Positions 1-12,175 of a stretch of DNA of 64,000 bases are shown here, piece by piece. The position numbers and the translations under genes are program-made. The notes beneath the pieces were generated by a model. It was not told the DNA's origin, searched no databases, and saw only the letters and a list, made by a program, of their open reading frames with translations. Position 1 is the stretch's first letter. Every line of letters begins with the position of its first letter. This DNA is from Dipteris shenzhenensis (lineage: Eukaryota; Polypodiophyta; Polypodiopsida; Gleicheniales). Where the stretch lies: assembly GCA_047967505.1 (NCBI GenBank), contig CM106539.1. The stretch is one strand, 5' to 3'.

Positions 1-249
1 ACCTTCTATCTGATGGATCTTCACTTCAGCACCTTTGACTCAACCTCGTTCCCCCTTCCTCCATAGCCTCATTTCAATCTGGAGGAAGCTGTGACACAGC
101 CTCTCCCAGGTCCCCCCTAGCTACCGAGAGGAGACAGACTGACAGCCCCTGATCTGGAGTAGCCAGGTGATAGATGATACAGGTCGTCAGCTTGGAGAGA
201 GATCCCATATCCCTTGGGCACTCTAGGCACATGGGCCTGCGCACTCGTT

Positions 250-966
250 CTGGGTTTGGAGGGACATCTACAGTCAGCTGAGCCCAGGCGAGCTAGCAGC
301 AGTAGTAGATACAGCACGTGGGATCCAGGCTCAGCGAGCGGAGATTGATGCTGCCATCCCTGCAGGTTGGAGGATCCCCGTAGACACTAGACAGCTCTTC
401 CCGGGAGATGAGAGGTGGCTTGGACAGTTCATTCCACGAGGCATTCCTTTGGTGGTGGTAGGCCTCTTCTCGGACTCTTCGGTACACTTCTTCTCCATCA
501 CTGATGACAGTCGCCTATAGAGCAGAGAGGCCGTGATCGACCCCCAACTTCCCTGGCAGCGCCTTCGCATTGTAGGGCTGCAAGGGAAGACGTGGCATAT
601 AGACCCCCTGATTATGCAGGACCAGGATTGGAGACTCTGGATATGGGAGGGCCGCTCCTTGTCAGAGGTGGAGTGGGACCCAGGGGAGTGGCGTTGGCCA
701 CCATCGGAGACCTCAGAGAACCCTACCCCCTTCTTTTCTTATAGTGCATGCACGGGTCAGTGTGCTCTTGGGGCTCTCCATCGTGGGCTACCCACACAGG
801 CACATAGATGGTATGCCCAGGGGATATCCTTGGTCTTTCTTCGCACTTTCTGGAAGACTCTTTGGGCTAGCTGGCGTCCGAGGAAGATCTCCTACTTCCT
901 TTGGATGGTGGCACACAAGGGGCTTCCAGTTGGCAGCTGGCTGAGACAGATGGGGCAGGAGGGGCA
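250..966 (+). pseudogene. LINE ORF2 C-terminal fragment (zf-RVT type)
   Basis: One frame reads as protein from about 250 to 966 with a single in-frame stop near 529. The first part contains W-R-I-P, P-R-G-I-P-L-V-V-V and V-H-F-F-S-I-T. The second part (533-966) contains G-K-T-W-H-I-D-P, then F-W-K-T-L-W, R-P-R-K-I-S-Y-F-L-W and H-K-G-L-P-V-G-S-W-L. That last string is the typical start of the zf-RVT region found after the reverse transcriptase in many plant LINEs. The fragment is cut before the zinc-binding cysteines, where an AT-rich 24-bp repeat begins. It belongs to a different LINE type from the (CT)n-tailed group further right and is dead. Confidence 0.6.
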
Positions 967-979
967 AAGTGTTGCATAA

Positions 980-1056
980 TTATAAGTGTATATTTCTAGG
1001 ACCAAATAAGTGTATATTTCTAGGACAATAATAGGTGTATATTTTTAGGACCAAAG
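980..1056. repeat. Short tandem repeat, about 24 bp, three units
   Basis: Three imperfect units of the form TAAGTGTATATTTCTAGGAC occur directly at the broken end of the LINE fragment. No coding content is seen. Confidence 0.8.
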
Positions 1057-1479
1057 AATAGATGGTCTTTAATACATGTCATGATACATATGACACCTAT
1101 TTGTGTATGAGATTTTCTTTTGGCTTTCAACTCTACCATAAATGCACTTGTATATTGGGAGACAAATGTTGTTAAGGATTTCTTTGATATTTTTGTGGTC
1201 ATTATGTATTTGTTGTCCTAAAAGACCCTACCAAAAGTCTTCTTGAAATGAAGCAGAGTGCCCAATTTGCTATTGGCCTAAACTTGGGTAAGTGTAAAAT
1301 GAAAGAAATTCTCAAGGTCCATATTACAATTATGTATCTTAGAGAGCTTATCTTTAAAGCCATATGATATCATTAAAAAGGATGAGGTAGGTCAAATAAT
1401 CACCAAGCATGGTGTTGCCCAAGGTATGGTTGATTCCCAAATAGCAAGGTTGCTTCTCCACTCCATACATAGATACTGT

Positions 1480-1772
1480 GACACAAAAATTTGATATCTT
1501 TTACTTGGTATTGGTATCCTTTTATGTATGTCTGATAAGAGTGTGAGGATCAAGAAATATTCTAGTGGCTATTACTTGTGTTAATTTTCTAAGATATTGT
1601 AAGGTCTTGAGAGGATCATTGGAATGGATCATTGTAAATACCATATGTATGAATCATAAATACATTGATATGGGGTGAGAATTATTTTTGTATGAGAAAT
1701 TATGAGGATTTTATAAAATAAGGAGAGTGAGTCATATAAATAATTGGGTTTGAGGTTATGTGCACTCAATAA
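1480..1772 (+). repeat. Dispersed repeat, copy 1
   Basis: This stretch is similar to the reverse complement of 3430-3732. Shared strings include TTGGTATTGGTATC, TAAGATATTGTAAGG and GAGTGAGTCATATAAATAA. The two copies are inverted and about 1.7 kb apart. No protein homology was recognised; it may be a non-autonomous element or an LTR fragment. Confidence 0.6.
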
Positions 1773-2267
1773 TGTAAGAGAGATCACATTCCAAGCATGT
1801 TTAAGGCAGGTGGAGGAGTGTGGCAAAGTGTAGAATAAAAATGAATCCTTCTAGAATTCCTATGTAGAATATGGAGGATGTGGACACATGCCAATAGTAC
1901 CCAAAAAGGACACGAATGGTGACATATGGGCTTATGTGAATGATGAGGAAAGGAATCTACAGGCAACAATTGTAAATGGGAGAAGGAGGGTGACAAGATT
2001 TCTAAGAAGCCTTCCTCTCCCTTGTTTGACATGTCTTCTACCATTAGGCCTCATGCTATTGTAGCTCTTATCTCCTCTCCATGAGCCTCTTCTCTCCCTC
2101 TTTAGATGTTAACTTGTATAGACTCTTAAGTCCCTCTCTCTCTAGTTCATTCTCTCTATATGAGTAGTATTGGAGTTCCCACTCTCTCTTCAATGTATGA
2201 AACCTCTTCTCCTTCATTGTCTTTATTTCATGTTGAGTTGCATTTGAGTGGAGTCTCACTCTTTGGA

Positions 2268-2270
<3 letters not shown>

Positions 2271-2316
<46 letters not shown>
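2271..2316. repeat. (TC)n microsatellite
   Basis: Uninterrupted CT dinucleotides. The Ser-Leu reading frame through it is an artefact. No LINE tail is recognisable next to it. Confidence 0.9.
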
Positions 2317-2318
<2 letters not shown>

Positions 2319-2404
2319 GGGTTTTGGATAGTTGATGAAGGTGGAGCCTTGAGTGAGCATTCTGCTCAATCTAAATTAGCATGAACGGAAGTCAATTTGT
2401 ATTA

Positions 2405-2900
2405 TAGTTTGACCCTTTGTCACTATTTTGCTCATAACTCTCTAGTCAATGGTCCATATTTTATGAAACTTATATTGAAACAAAGCTCTATTTAAAATGA
2501 ATCTTTGTATATATTCAATTTTTGTATCAAAAGTTATAAAAAAGAGTTATATGTGTGACTATCTATTTTTATGTCAGGTGTTATTCCCTTCTATAAACTA
2601 CCCATAACTCTCAAACTGCTTCCTTGTTTTTTATGAAACTTGTATCACTTTAAGGATCTCTTTCATGTGCATATTTCTATGTATTCATTTTATATATAAA
2701 ATTTTAAAAATAAGAGTTATGACTCTTTGTATATGACAACCTTTTTTTTTTTTTTAATTTGCCCCTTCTAATAATAAATTGTCCATAACTCATCAACCGC
2801 TTCTTTGTTTCTTACAAAACTTATATGAGCGCGAAGCCCATTTCAAGACACACCTTTGTATTGCATTGAATTATTGATATAATGTCTATGGTAAAGCTAT
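2405..2900. repeat. Diverged tandem repeat, about 170-190 bp, three units
   Basis: Three AT-rich units each contain a version of CCATAACTC, a stretch like TTTTTATGAAACTT, a GTAT..TTC stretch and usually AAGAGTTATG. Unit starts are near 2428, 2609 and 2790. The units are well diverged, so the array is old. A poly-T run lies at 2743-2756. Confidence 0.6.
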
Positions 2901-3135
2901 ATACCTCTATGTTTGACGATAATTTGTAATTTTGAACTATTTCATGAGGCTTCTATGAAGGAGGCGCAATGTTTCCCCAAAATTTACCCATCGAACCAAC
3001 TTAGACTTATACCTGTTGATATATATCAGTTCATGGTATATTAAGCTACAAAATTAGATCATATTGGTAAGATCATGGCCTCCTCTAATCCCTTTCTTCT
3101 CCTTATGTTCTACTATAACATCACTTGGATGTTAG

Positions 3136-3443
3136 TATCTTCATTCTTATCTAAGACAAGCAAGGAAAGAAAGATGTGTAGTATTCCTTTACATAAAATT
3201 ATATGTTTTGTATCTCTTTTCAAGTGGTTAAAGTACATTTCACTGAGTTTAAAAAAAGAAGAAAGCAAAGATGTGACATGAAGTAGGAGGTAGTGAAACT
3301 TCATGCACCTATATCCTTCTAGCTTCTTTCAAACTCAGTGAAAAAGATCCTCATTACTTAAGAAGAGGGATAAAACATACACTTTTATGCAAAGGAAACT
3401 CTACACATATTTCTTTCCTTTCTTTCTTAGATAAGAATGAAGA
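3136..3443. repeat. Imperfect foldback (about 125-bp arms, about 60-bp loop)
   Basis: Positions 3136-3262 match the reverse complement of 3320-3443. Aligned strings include TCTTCATTCTTATCTAAGA, the GGAAAGAAAGATGTGTAG region and TTTCACTGAGTTT. The right arm continues into the dispersed repeat copy at 3430-3732, so the hairpin probably arose when part of one repeat copy was duplicated in inverted orientation. A transcript would fold into a long imperfect hairpin able to feed small-RNA production; no transcript is shown by the sequence. Confidence 0.65.
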
Positions 3444-3732
3444 CTTAGTGAGCACACATGGAAATGAGACCCACTTATTTATATGACTCACTCTTCCTAT
3501 TTTTAAAACCCGCATAATATCCCATCCCCACACCAAGGTATTTTCAATAATATGCATGCTATTTACAATGATCCATTTAACTCATCCTTTCAATCCCTTA
3601 CAATATCTTAGATAATAAAAATAAGTGATAGCCATTAGCCTACTACTTTATCCTCATACTCTTATTAGACATACATAATAGTGATACCAATACCAAAGAA
3701 AAGATATCAACTTTTTGCATCACAATACCTAA
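3430..3732 (-). repeat. Dispersed repeat, copy 2 (inverted)
   Basis: Reverse-strand relative of 1480-1772, with several shared strings of 10-19 bp in the same order. No coding potential was recognised. Confidence 0.6.
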
Positions 3733-6480
3733 ATTACTGAAATTCTGATGGTAGTCCATCTAAATACTCAATGGTGTTCTATCCCCTAAGGCTTTTCCCA
3801 CACACCTCTTCTCTTCCCAATGTTTATTATTAGTTACCCAAGAGAGAATCCATCAATGAACACCTAAATAAATTTTTGGGGGTGGTGTAGGATATGTAAT
3901 GATAATGATTAACATTGATCTATGTTTCCAAATGATCAATCCTTTACACATTGACTTGAATGGGCTTATCCTTATGGAAGATGGTTTACCCTTGAGATGT
4001 CAATGCATAGCCCTTGAGAATAAGGCCAATCAAACTATGATCTACAAGGACATATTGGGTACTTGTAAGAGCCCTATTAAATATAGTTTAGTGATGATGG
4101 TTATATTATGGCTATTAATTATTGTGGATCCTAGAGTCCTCAATGTTATCCCAGTACCAACGAGACATTTTGCTTCCTATATTGTAACAAGGATCTTCTA
4201 GAAATCACTTGATGTGTATCCTAGCATATGATAGGTCTATGGTTACAAGATAAATCTAAATGTCTACTTGTTATTTGCCATCTAACTTTTAGTGGCTTGG
4301 AAAAGGGCTGACGAGAGATAATGTCCCAAGGGCCAAATTTATATCCCTAGGTTGGAAAAGCCAACCTTATGCCATTTACACTACTTGTTCAACAAAATTA
4401 TTATCTAAAGTATGACCAAGATTGCATTAATACTAGGAGTAACAATAAATCCTATGATAAACAACAATCCAAAAATGTTGGTTGAGAACTTTGGGTTGGT
4501 TAGGGCTCTCCGAGCATTCTTCTCCCCCCAACACACATACCATAAATCTACCAATGATGCTTGGGTTGACATCTATGCATTGACTTGCATGGGCCTATCC
4601 TTATAGAAGATGGTTTACCACGTTGATGTAACAAAATGTACTAAAGGTTCATACCATTCCATTCAAATTTCGTTCTAGAGGCATTTGTTCTAAGTGCTTC
4701 CTCTATTTTCATATTAATTCTTTCAATTTGACCACCCCCACCCCCCACCCCTTGCACTTCACTCCTTTTTTAGGAACCTCCATTCTTCATATGCATTCAC
4801 CACTCCTCTTCCCCATCTCCCACCCTTTATGCTCCTCTCCTCCCTTTTAAGGCATCTCCTCTCATCACACGTATTCACCTTCACTTGTGTTCTCCCCTAT
4901 CTTCTCCCATTCACCTCCCTCATCTTCTCCCATTTCATCGCTCTCATCTTCCCCTTTTCTAATTATTAGGGGATCTTATCTTATTATTTGATTAGGATAC
5001 TTTGTTGTATCCATAATGAGGACTACAATGGTTGCATCACCTATTTTTTTAGGGAAAAAATTATGCATCACATTAGGCTATATGCACACTTATACCTTTT
5101 TTCTTTGTCTGTCCAACAAAAAGATGTTAATGATTTTTCACATGTATGTGATGCAAATGGATGTGCCACTTCACTACTAGTGAGGCAAAAGTTAGGTGTG
5201 CATAGTGGGTATTCACTTCTTTAGGATGAGAGAGCTAGAGAAAATGCATATACATGCAACCACCTCCCTCTCCACTAACTTAGATTATCTTCAACCTCTG
5301 TCTTTGTGATGTCATGCTTAATGACCTCCATGTTGCATTGTTACATGAACACACCCTCAACCACACCTCAACATGCCACACCTTTGTGAGGTTCTCATGA
5401 TAGTAGGTTTCCAATCTAGGGATCCTAAGATAAGATATCTCTTGTTATGAAGATGTCTATAATGGGGCCTTCCTTTTGAATTCACAAATTAGATAAGATG
5501 AAAATGGCAATTAGGTGAGTGTGGATGTAATTTGGTCAAACAAGGTGAGCAAAGATATGGATAACCATGTGATACCTTGTGATAATGACCCTATGTAATA
5601 TTACTCCAACGAAATATTCAAATCAAAATGAAGAGTTTATTTCTTAGTAGTGCCTTCAAGTTTAAAATTTGTGTTGAGTGATGAAATGTGCAATATATAA
5701 GAGCTCATAACGAGACAATGACTTATGAGAAGAAGCAAGACGAGTAATCACATGGAATTTTTATGAGATGTTGGATGCAATTATGGAAAGAATAGGCATG
5801 AAGTCTCTACTTTCATTAGATTTATAAGAAACAGCAAACAAAAAGCCCACCCATGTAGATTTGCTCTATTTTCATTATTATCATCTATATATGCATCAAT
5901 ATTATTGATACATATACTAGCATTTATACATACATTGGTATATGTATCAATATTTTGATACATATACGAGCATTTATACCAACATTGGTTTTTTACATAG
6001 ATTGAGTATACCCATGAGAAGGAACCAAGAATTTTGACAAAAATATCGATGAATTCCTAGGAAAAAAGCCAAAATCCAAATGTATTACATGTATCTATAG
6101 TAACATCTTCCTATTACTACCCCAAAATCTCATACATCTTCCTCCACCATGTACCCTTCTCCCCCACACTCCTCTACATCCCCTTACTGTTGGACAAATC
6201 TTGGACTCCCACTTTTGCTCCTTTGACCTGTGGGAGATCAAGCAGTTTATGGGATTCAACTAGGCATTTATTCCTCTCCATTCATTCCTTTGCTTCTAAG
6301 TGAGTTCCATCTTGTTCTACCCTCAATCCTAAGCATTATTTACTTTTTTCCCATTATTTTGGTGTTTAAGCATGAATTTTTATTGCATTTGTTGTCTAGA
6401 AAGCATGTTTATAAAGAGAGAAACATGGATTTTTAAGTGATGTTTGCCTGTTTTTTCTTAATTATTTTCCTCTTGAAACC
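3733..6480. other. AT-rich stretch without a recognised gene
   Basis: No protein family was recognised on either strand. A phrase around GGGCTTATCCTTATGGAAGATGGTTTACC at 3960-3990 recurs at 4588-4619, suggesting an old duplicated repeat. Positions 4733-4960 are strongly pyrimidine-rich. A 52-bp unit containing GATACATATACTAGCATT is repeated at 5896-5990. Confidence 0.5.
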
Positions 6481-6903
6481 TCCCTTTCACTATTGTGAAA
6501 TAAACTGACTCTGCAAGATGACGTCTAATAGTAGACTTTGCTAATGCATCCAACTCATTCCATCATCCTCAGACATATTTGCAGGCTTAGCTTCAATACC
6601 TGCCAAGGGTTTAATCTACTTCTTTTGAATAAGCACATCCCTTATTTGTTCTTTCCATAAAGAAAAGTTTGTCCCATCAAACTTTTTAATGCTGAAAAAC
6701 TCCTTTTCAGACATGGAAGAGGATGCCTGCATTCCAATCATCCTTAGACATATTTACAGGCTTAGCTTCAATACCTGCCAAGGGTTTAATCTACTTCTTT
6801 TGAATAAGCACATCCCTTTTTTGTTCTTTCCACAAACAAAAGTTTGTCCCATCAAACTTTTTAATGCTGAAAAACTCCTTTTTAGACATGGAAGAGGATG
6901 CCA
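6480..6903 (-). pseudogene. Copia gag N-terminal fragment with internal tandem duplication
   Basis: On the minus strand the sequence reads K-K-F-D-G-T-N-F-x-L-W-K-E-Q, then D-V-L-I-Q-K-K, a stop, and I-K-P-L-A-G-I-E-A-K-P. Further on, in another frame, come E-L-D-A-L-A-K-S-T-I-R-R-H-L-A-E-S-V. This is the conserved N-terminal half of Ty1/copia gag (a capsid-like protein). The F-D-G-T-N-F block is present twice because 6565-6739 is repeated as 6740-6903 (175-bp period). Stops and frame changes show it is dead. Upstream and downstream parts of gag and pol are missing. Confidence 0.75.
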
Positions 6904-8337
6904 TGATGCAAATGAAGCAAAATCCCAAATGCTAGTGCCTGTAAGAGAGAATCACATCAAATACCAGGTGCACCCAAATGTGTATGCCATAATGGACTGA
7001 AATATCACCAAAACTCAAAGCTCAAAGCATCAAAAGATGCAGCTGACTCATGTGCATGTACTATGCATCCATATGAGCAAATCTGGCCCAAAAGAAAATG
7101 CCAACTGCAATGGCAATCCAAAATGCCAATAAGTGCCAAATGGCTTAAGCATAAACACCGTCCATGGGCATATGCATCAATAATATCTCATCCAAGAGAG
7201 CATAACACTATCAGTGCATCACCTGCAATGTATCAAAGCTGTCCCTCAGCATAATATAGCATCCATGTGCAAAGCGTCCCCATAAAAAGAGCATCCCACA
7301 AGGCAATCTGGGCTTATCAGCGCATCCAATAAGGATCGCAATGCATCTAAATGGTCTATAAATCATCCACTGCAACCCAATGCACACCATGAATGAGCGC
7401 ACATGGCTCAAATTGCAACTAGAGTGATCTGCATAAGGTATGCTTAAGAAATCATGGTCCCACGGAAAAGACCGCTACTGAAAATAGAACCTGAGACGCC
7501 TCAAAACATGGGCGCCATTGCATAATCGGACTCAGCAAGAAAATCTGCAAATATCTCTCTTCTGCCGAAACTCCAAAATCCCAACCGATGAGTGAGAAAT
7601 GGGAGTCAACACTTATCCACTGCCATGTGGCATAAATCTAAGGTTTCAAGACCTTAGAATGAAAAATGCATAACAGAGAGACGAAATCAAATACAGAGAG
7701 ATCTATAACTTTGAAAATACACCACCGAATCGCACAAGAACTGACAAGTAGGGGTTTTTGGGCGTTCGGAACGCAATGGGACAGATAGTTTTGAAAACCA
7801 TGGTCTCAATCACTGGGTCCAACACACGGACTGAAAAACGTTTTTGGAAGCAGAACTGTTTGTAAACTCCACCGGAGTGCAAATGATGAGCAACATAGAG
7901 GTTTTAGGACCTCTTGAGTCCACCGGAACTGACAGATCTGCAAATGTGTTACAACTTTGTGTTACAACTTTGTGATACAACTTTGTGTTACAACTTCTAC
8001 ATACGACTTCTACATGTAGAAAGTGAATGTGTTACAACTTTGTGTTACTAACCACACTCGCGCCTTTTCCAATATTTTTTGTCCCTTCCCCCCTTATTCA
8101 CAATAGGCATTATGTAACTTTCTCCATACATACATCAAACTCATTAGCACGTTTGAGCTTGTCATTCTTCTTCTTTGTAGAACTCTTCGAACATCCATCA
8201 CAAAGTTATTTTTGACTGTCAATTCCAATTCTTTAGACTCTCTAGCCTTTGTTTTCAAAGTTAGTGTACTACATACATGCTAGAGCTCATCGACTACATC
8301 AAGTATGCCCAAATTGAGTGCATGCCTGGCCTTATCT
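6904..8337. other. Non-coding stretch, possible retroelement leader
   Basis: No gene was recognised. Positions 6904-7450 are rich in GCATC and CAAAT words, like a Copia leader upstream of the minus-strand gag fragment. Positions 7946-8050 hold short tandem copies of TGTGTTACAACTT. The rest shows nothing I can name. Confidence 0.4.
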
Positions 8338-8449
8338 GAGGGGGTTAAAGGTCACTGTGCCTTTACCCCGGTTATGTACAATACTCAAACGCATATATAA
8401 ATGAATGAAAAAGAAGATTAGGGTGTTCTGCACCCACCAAAACTTGTGT

Positions 8450-8490
<41 letters not shown>

Positions 8491-8534
8491 CTTTTCTTGC
8501 TTCTGTTGAGAGCACTCTCAACTGGTATCAGAGC
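8338..8534 (+). mobile_element. LTR 3' part with initiator-Met tRNA primer binding site
   Basis: TGGTATCAGAGC at 8523-8534 is the canonical plant Copia primer binding site (complement of the 3' end of initiator tRNA-Met). It follows an LTR-like end CTCTCA at 8515-8520 with a 2-bp spacer. A TATA-like CATATATAAATG lies at 8391-8402 and a (CT)n run at 8454-8482 sits between it and the LTR end. The LTR 5' edge is not resolved; no matching 3' LTR was found in the window. Confidence 0.65.
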
Positions 8535-9045
8535 CCAGGTGATCTAGCTGAGCGTGCGTGACTGCCTAGAAGCTCAGCAGCTCTGTGGGAGGAAGGAGAA
8601 GCTCTGTGGGAAGCTTTGTGGGTGATTTTACTTACATCCGAGTGTGTAGAGACCTTGGAGGAACCTATAAAAAAGTCACTTTGGTTTTGCGAAGTGGTTT
8701 TGAGAGCTTGTTAAGTGTTTTCAAAGAAAAAGTCGTTTTTTGGGCTTTTTCCTGTTTTGTTCAATGACAGAGACTCCGTATTGACTTGTAGAGGTAACTT
8801 TTGCTTGCTTTTGGTGTCTACTTCACTTCAGGAGCTTGGAAACACCTTCATTCTTGAATCTGGAATGATTTCATTGGATTTCTGACTCACTGTGTTAGTT
8901 TCTGCCACTTGTCATCTCCTCCACCACTTGTGGATACAGCTAACTTTGTGATTCTAGGTCTAGTTTTATGTCATCTCCTCCATCACTTGTTGATAGCCCT
9001 GCTCCACCACTTGTGGATGCAGCTAACTTTGTGATTCTTAAGTCT
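8535..9045 (+). other. Leader downstream of the primer binding site, with a duplicated block
   Basis: No gag reading frame follows the primer binding site. A block reading CCACCACTTGTGGAT..CAGCTAACTTTGTGATTCT occurs at about 8918-8955 and again at 9002-9040. The element is probably truncated here. Confidence 0.4.
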
Positions 9046-9292
9046 AAAATAATAGTCTTGGGGAGGGATTATTGTTGCCAACTGCAATCCTTCCTTCATA
9101 AATTGCATGGTCCACTCCTCTTCTAATTCCAACATTAGATCAGGATGTCCTTGCCGATAAATTGATACCTCACCAATAGGACTATGAGTCCCATCACCCA
9201 GATCATCATCCATTGCTTCCCATTGTAGGTTCTTCCCTCTAAACCTTCTATATGTGAAAGTCATGCAGAGATTTTGCCTTCCCATGAAATAC
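8983..9292 (-). other. Open stretch, possible exon, unrecognised
   Basis: On the minus strand about 100 codons are open, with mixed composition and acidic patches (D-D-D-L-G-D-G, L-E-L-E-E-E-W). A good splice-acceptor-like TTTTGCAG lies just before it. A second open stretch at 9465-9755 on the same strand (with S-L-P-C-F-D-S-P-E-W-P-L-P) could be an upstream exon. I do not recognise a family. It may be a fragment of a host gene, a transposon-captured exon or chance. Confidence 0.25.
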
Positions 9293-9464
9293 CTGCAAAA
9301 TTTGAAATCTCATAATACATACTATCCTGATCATTTTTTATACAAACAAGAATTGTAAGACATGCTCACCGAAATGTCACATTTGAAGTGTTCAATCAAC
9401 ATTGTACTAAATCTTCAATGTGACATGTTCTTGTTGTCCATCCATTGTCAAATAGCTCAGATAG

Positions 9465-9755
9465 TCAGTCCAATTCTAAGCTCTTGTAAGTGTAAGTAAT
9501 CTTTGTTTTCCTTAATTGCCTACAACTTCTTGCAAAGAAATCAAAAAAGCATGGAAATGGAAGAAACCAGCTCAACCTAGCATTTCTTCCACCAGTAGTA
9601 GGCTTCATAGCATTTCTCACATCATTAAACATTCTATTTCTATATGATTCACTTATCTCCATGCTTGGAAGCGGCCATTCTGGACTATCAAAACAAGGCA
9701 AGGAAAGAGATTCTAATCTACCATACTGTCCTTCGTCATCTGGCATAATGAACAT
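9465..9755 (-). other. Open stretch, possible exon, unrecognised
   Basis: Ninety-six codons open on the minus strand, lying upstream of the open stretch at 8983-9292. The composition is protein-like (C-F-D-S-P-E-W-P-L-P, then R-N-A-R-L-S-W-F-L-P-F-P-C-F-F-D-F-F). No family recognised. Confidence 0.25.
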
Positions 9756-9759
9756 TGAG

Positions 9760-10600
9760 TCATAGAAGAAGATCCCATCCTTTTTTAATTCTGATGGTGT
9801 GCGACCGTCATCCTAAAGACTCCCGATCTCAACATGGAGGACATGCAACACCCCAGTTACGCATGCTATAGGCTCCCACTCTTTGTAAGTAGATGGATAT
9901 AAATTTGTAAAACAAATTAAAGGCATAAGACAGTTGTGTCAAAGTCCCCAAATAAATGCAAATACTCTAAAATGCAAATGAAGTACTAGTACACTTTGGG
10001 ATGCGTCAATTTTACGAGCAAAAACCTATGAGCAAGTTTATACGAGCGTGTTTTTCAAGAGATTTTAAAAATAGTATTTCTTTAGGAAACATGGTTTTTA
10101 CACTTTTATTTTTATTAGAACTAGATCCTTTTATCATAAAAATATACAAACTAGTCACTCATTCATTTTTACATAACATAAATCTTCTTATTCATAGACA
10201 TCCCTTTGTACCCTTGTTATTACCTTAAAAAAGTATTGAAAAATAATTCATTTAAGAAACGTCCCTCATAATCACTCTCAACATAATAATATTATACATA
10301 AATAATTACTTATTAAACACATTTATATCATATGGCAATATCTTTCAAGTGTTTTTATAGTATTAATAACAATATATTTATGGACATGTTTCTACAGAAG
10401 TTTAAATTACTGTAAATAAGTATTAACTTGGGCTTATATATCACTCTCATAAAATACATGTAATATTTAATACTATATATGCAAGGTTTTCCAAAATATA
10501 ACCCCAAAGATGTGCTCAAATGGGGTTTTCCGATCAATTTGAGTGGCTGAATGACTATATTTGGACATTGGATGTGAAAGTTATGTCACTTTTAAAAGTG
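9760..10600. other. AT-rich stretch, nothing recognised
   Basis: AT-rich DNA with only short chance reading frames on both strands. Confidence 0.5.
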
Positions 10601-10605
10601 TTGTC

Positions 10606-10676
10606 CAAGGTAGTTTCGCCAGCGAAACTACCTTGAAAGACCTTGTTCAAAGGGGTTTCGCTGGCGAAACTACCTT
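10606..10676. repeat. Perfect 14-bp-arm palindrome plus a second partial copy
   Basis: CAAGGTAGTTTCGC (10606-10619), a 2-bp spacer CA, then its exact reverse complement (10622-10635). A related block GTTTCGCTGGCGAAACTACC follows at 10655-10674. Because of the symmetry both strands read Gly-Ser-Phe-Ala-x-Glu-Thr-Thr-Leu. Confidence 0.85.
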
Positions 10677-10779
10677 GATGGCTTGCTTCAATGAGTTTTC
10701 TTTGGAAAAACCCTTTCATGAAGATAGGGTGAGAGAGGTTTTTCAATGTCACCCCCTATTAAGTAAAAAGTTGTAAGAA

Positions 10780-11454
10780 GGATCATAAGGGAATTTTCAT
10801 AGAGAAGTCTACTCTACATGTGGGTTTCTTCAAAAGCCATCCCATTATGTTCTCACCATTCCCAAAGATTCACATAAATATTCGTGTATAAAATAGGCAT
10901 TCCTATAATACTTTTCATATTTCTTAGTGAAACTATGTTTTCTTCTGATCCATTTTTGTCATATTTTTGCATAGTTGGAAGCTTTTTTTTTCCTTCGCTC
11001 GGACGCTCGGAAGATTTCGCTCGGAAAATGCTCGTCCCCTACACTTTGAAAAACTTACAATTGCGCCTACAATATGGAAGTCCTGCATTTGAATGCACGT
11101 TTATGTTTGCATGGGTAAAGACATGCTGAATATATGCATGTGTCATTATGTTACTCTCGGGAGAAATTTCATAATCTAAGATCCTTTCCTTCTAATGTTT
11201 GGAGATGTCCATTGCATCTTTCCGACCCACTTTGTAGCACCCACATTAGTGGGTTGCATTGTGATCCAAGAATATTTCCTGTAGAGCTGAGGAATCCATT
11301 CCCCTTGCTCATCCTTAGCATTCTTCAATACAACATACTGTAAACTACTTCTATATCTATCATTTTCTACTTCCATAGTTTCTACCCCTGTACCATATGA
11401 TTAAAATTAGCTCTTTCTACCTCTTTCTACTTCCATAGACCCTCAAAATTTATG
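10780..11454. other. AT-rich stretch, nothing recognised
   Basis: No gene or element recognised. Short open frames on both strands at 11134-11376 overlap each other and show no family features. Confidence 0.4.
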
Positions 11455-11506
11455 TCTTCTCTTCTCTCTTTCTCTATCCCTCTCTTTCTCTTTCTTTGCA
11501 ACTCTC

Positions 11507-11562
<56 letters not shown>

Positions 11563-12036
11563 TTAACTAAACCTCTCACAAAAACAAACAAAAATTTATT
11601 TCAAAAAACATAGAATACTTCTCTCTCTCTCTCTCAATCTGTCTTCCAAGGTACCCCTCATACAAATAAACATCAAATTATTTTGAAATACTTAGTTTAA
11701 GATATGCTCTCTTCCTACTCTGTTTCTCCACAAACAAAGAAAACATTATCAATATCATATCACTCTCTCTCCCTCCCAAAACTCTTTGATTAGGATCTCT
11801 TTTTCTTCCTTCTTTCTCAAATACTTCTAAAACCTAGTAGTTTGAAATATAATCTCTGTCTCTCTTGCTTAATCATCCCCTCAATGGAAGAAAACATAGT
11901 AGTTCGAAATATAATCTCTCTATCTTTTCCCTTCCTCTATCTACCCCTCCTATACTAGCAAAGAAACAAATAACTATTTTTTGTCTCTCCCTCACTCATC
12001 CATTCAAACAGATAAAAAAACATAGCAGTTTCAAAT

Positions 12037-12094
<58 letters not shown>

Positions 12095-12175
12095 TCTATC
12101 TATACCTTCTATAAAAATGAAGAAACAAATGACTATTTTATGTCTCTCTCCCTGACTCATCCCCTCAAAAGTAAG
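11455..12175. repeat. CT-rich degenerate tandem array
   Basis: (CT)n tracts at about 11503-11560 and 12041-12091 alternate with A-rich units that share AAACATAG.AGTT(C)GAAATATAATCTCT and CAAACAAA words. It looks like a minisatellite of roughly 120-170-bp units that embeds a CT microsatellite. Confidence 0.6.

Noticed and set aside
2271-2316. Ser-Leu or Arg-Glu repeat proteins through CT/GA arrays (also at 12041, 14085, 28581, 41938, 48184, 54222)
   Set aside because: The frames come from dinucleotide repeats that are open in all phases; there is no coding support.
3075-3304. Small genes on both strands
   Set aside because: Both frames lie in the arm of an inverted repeat and show no family features.
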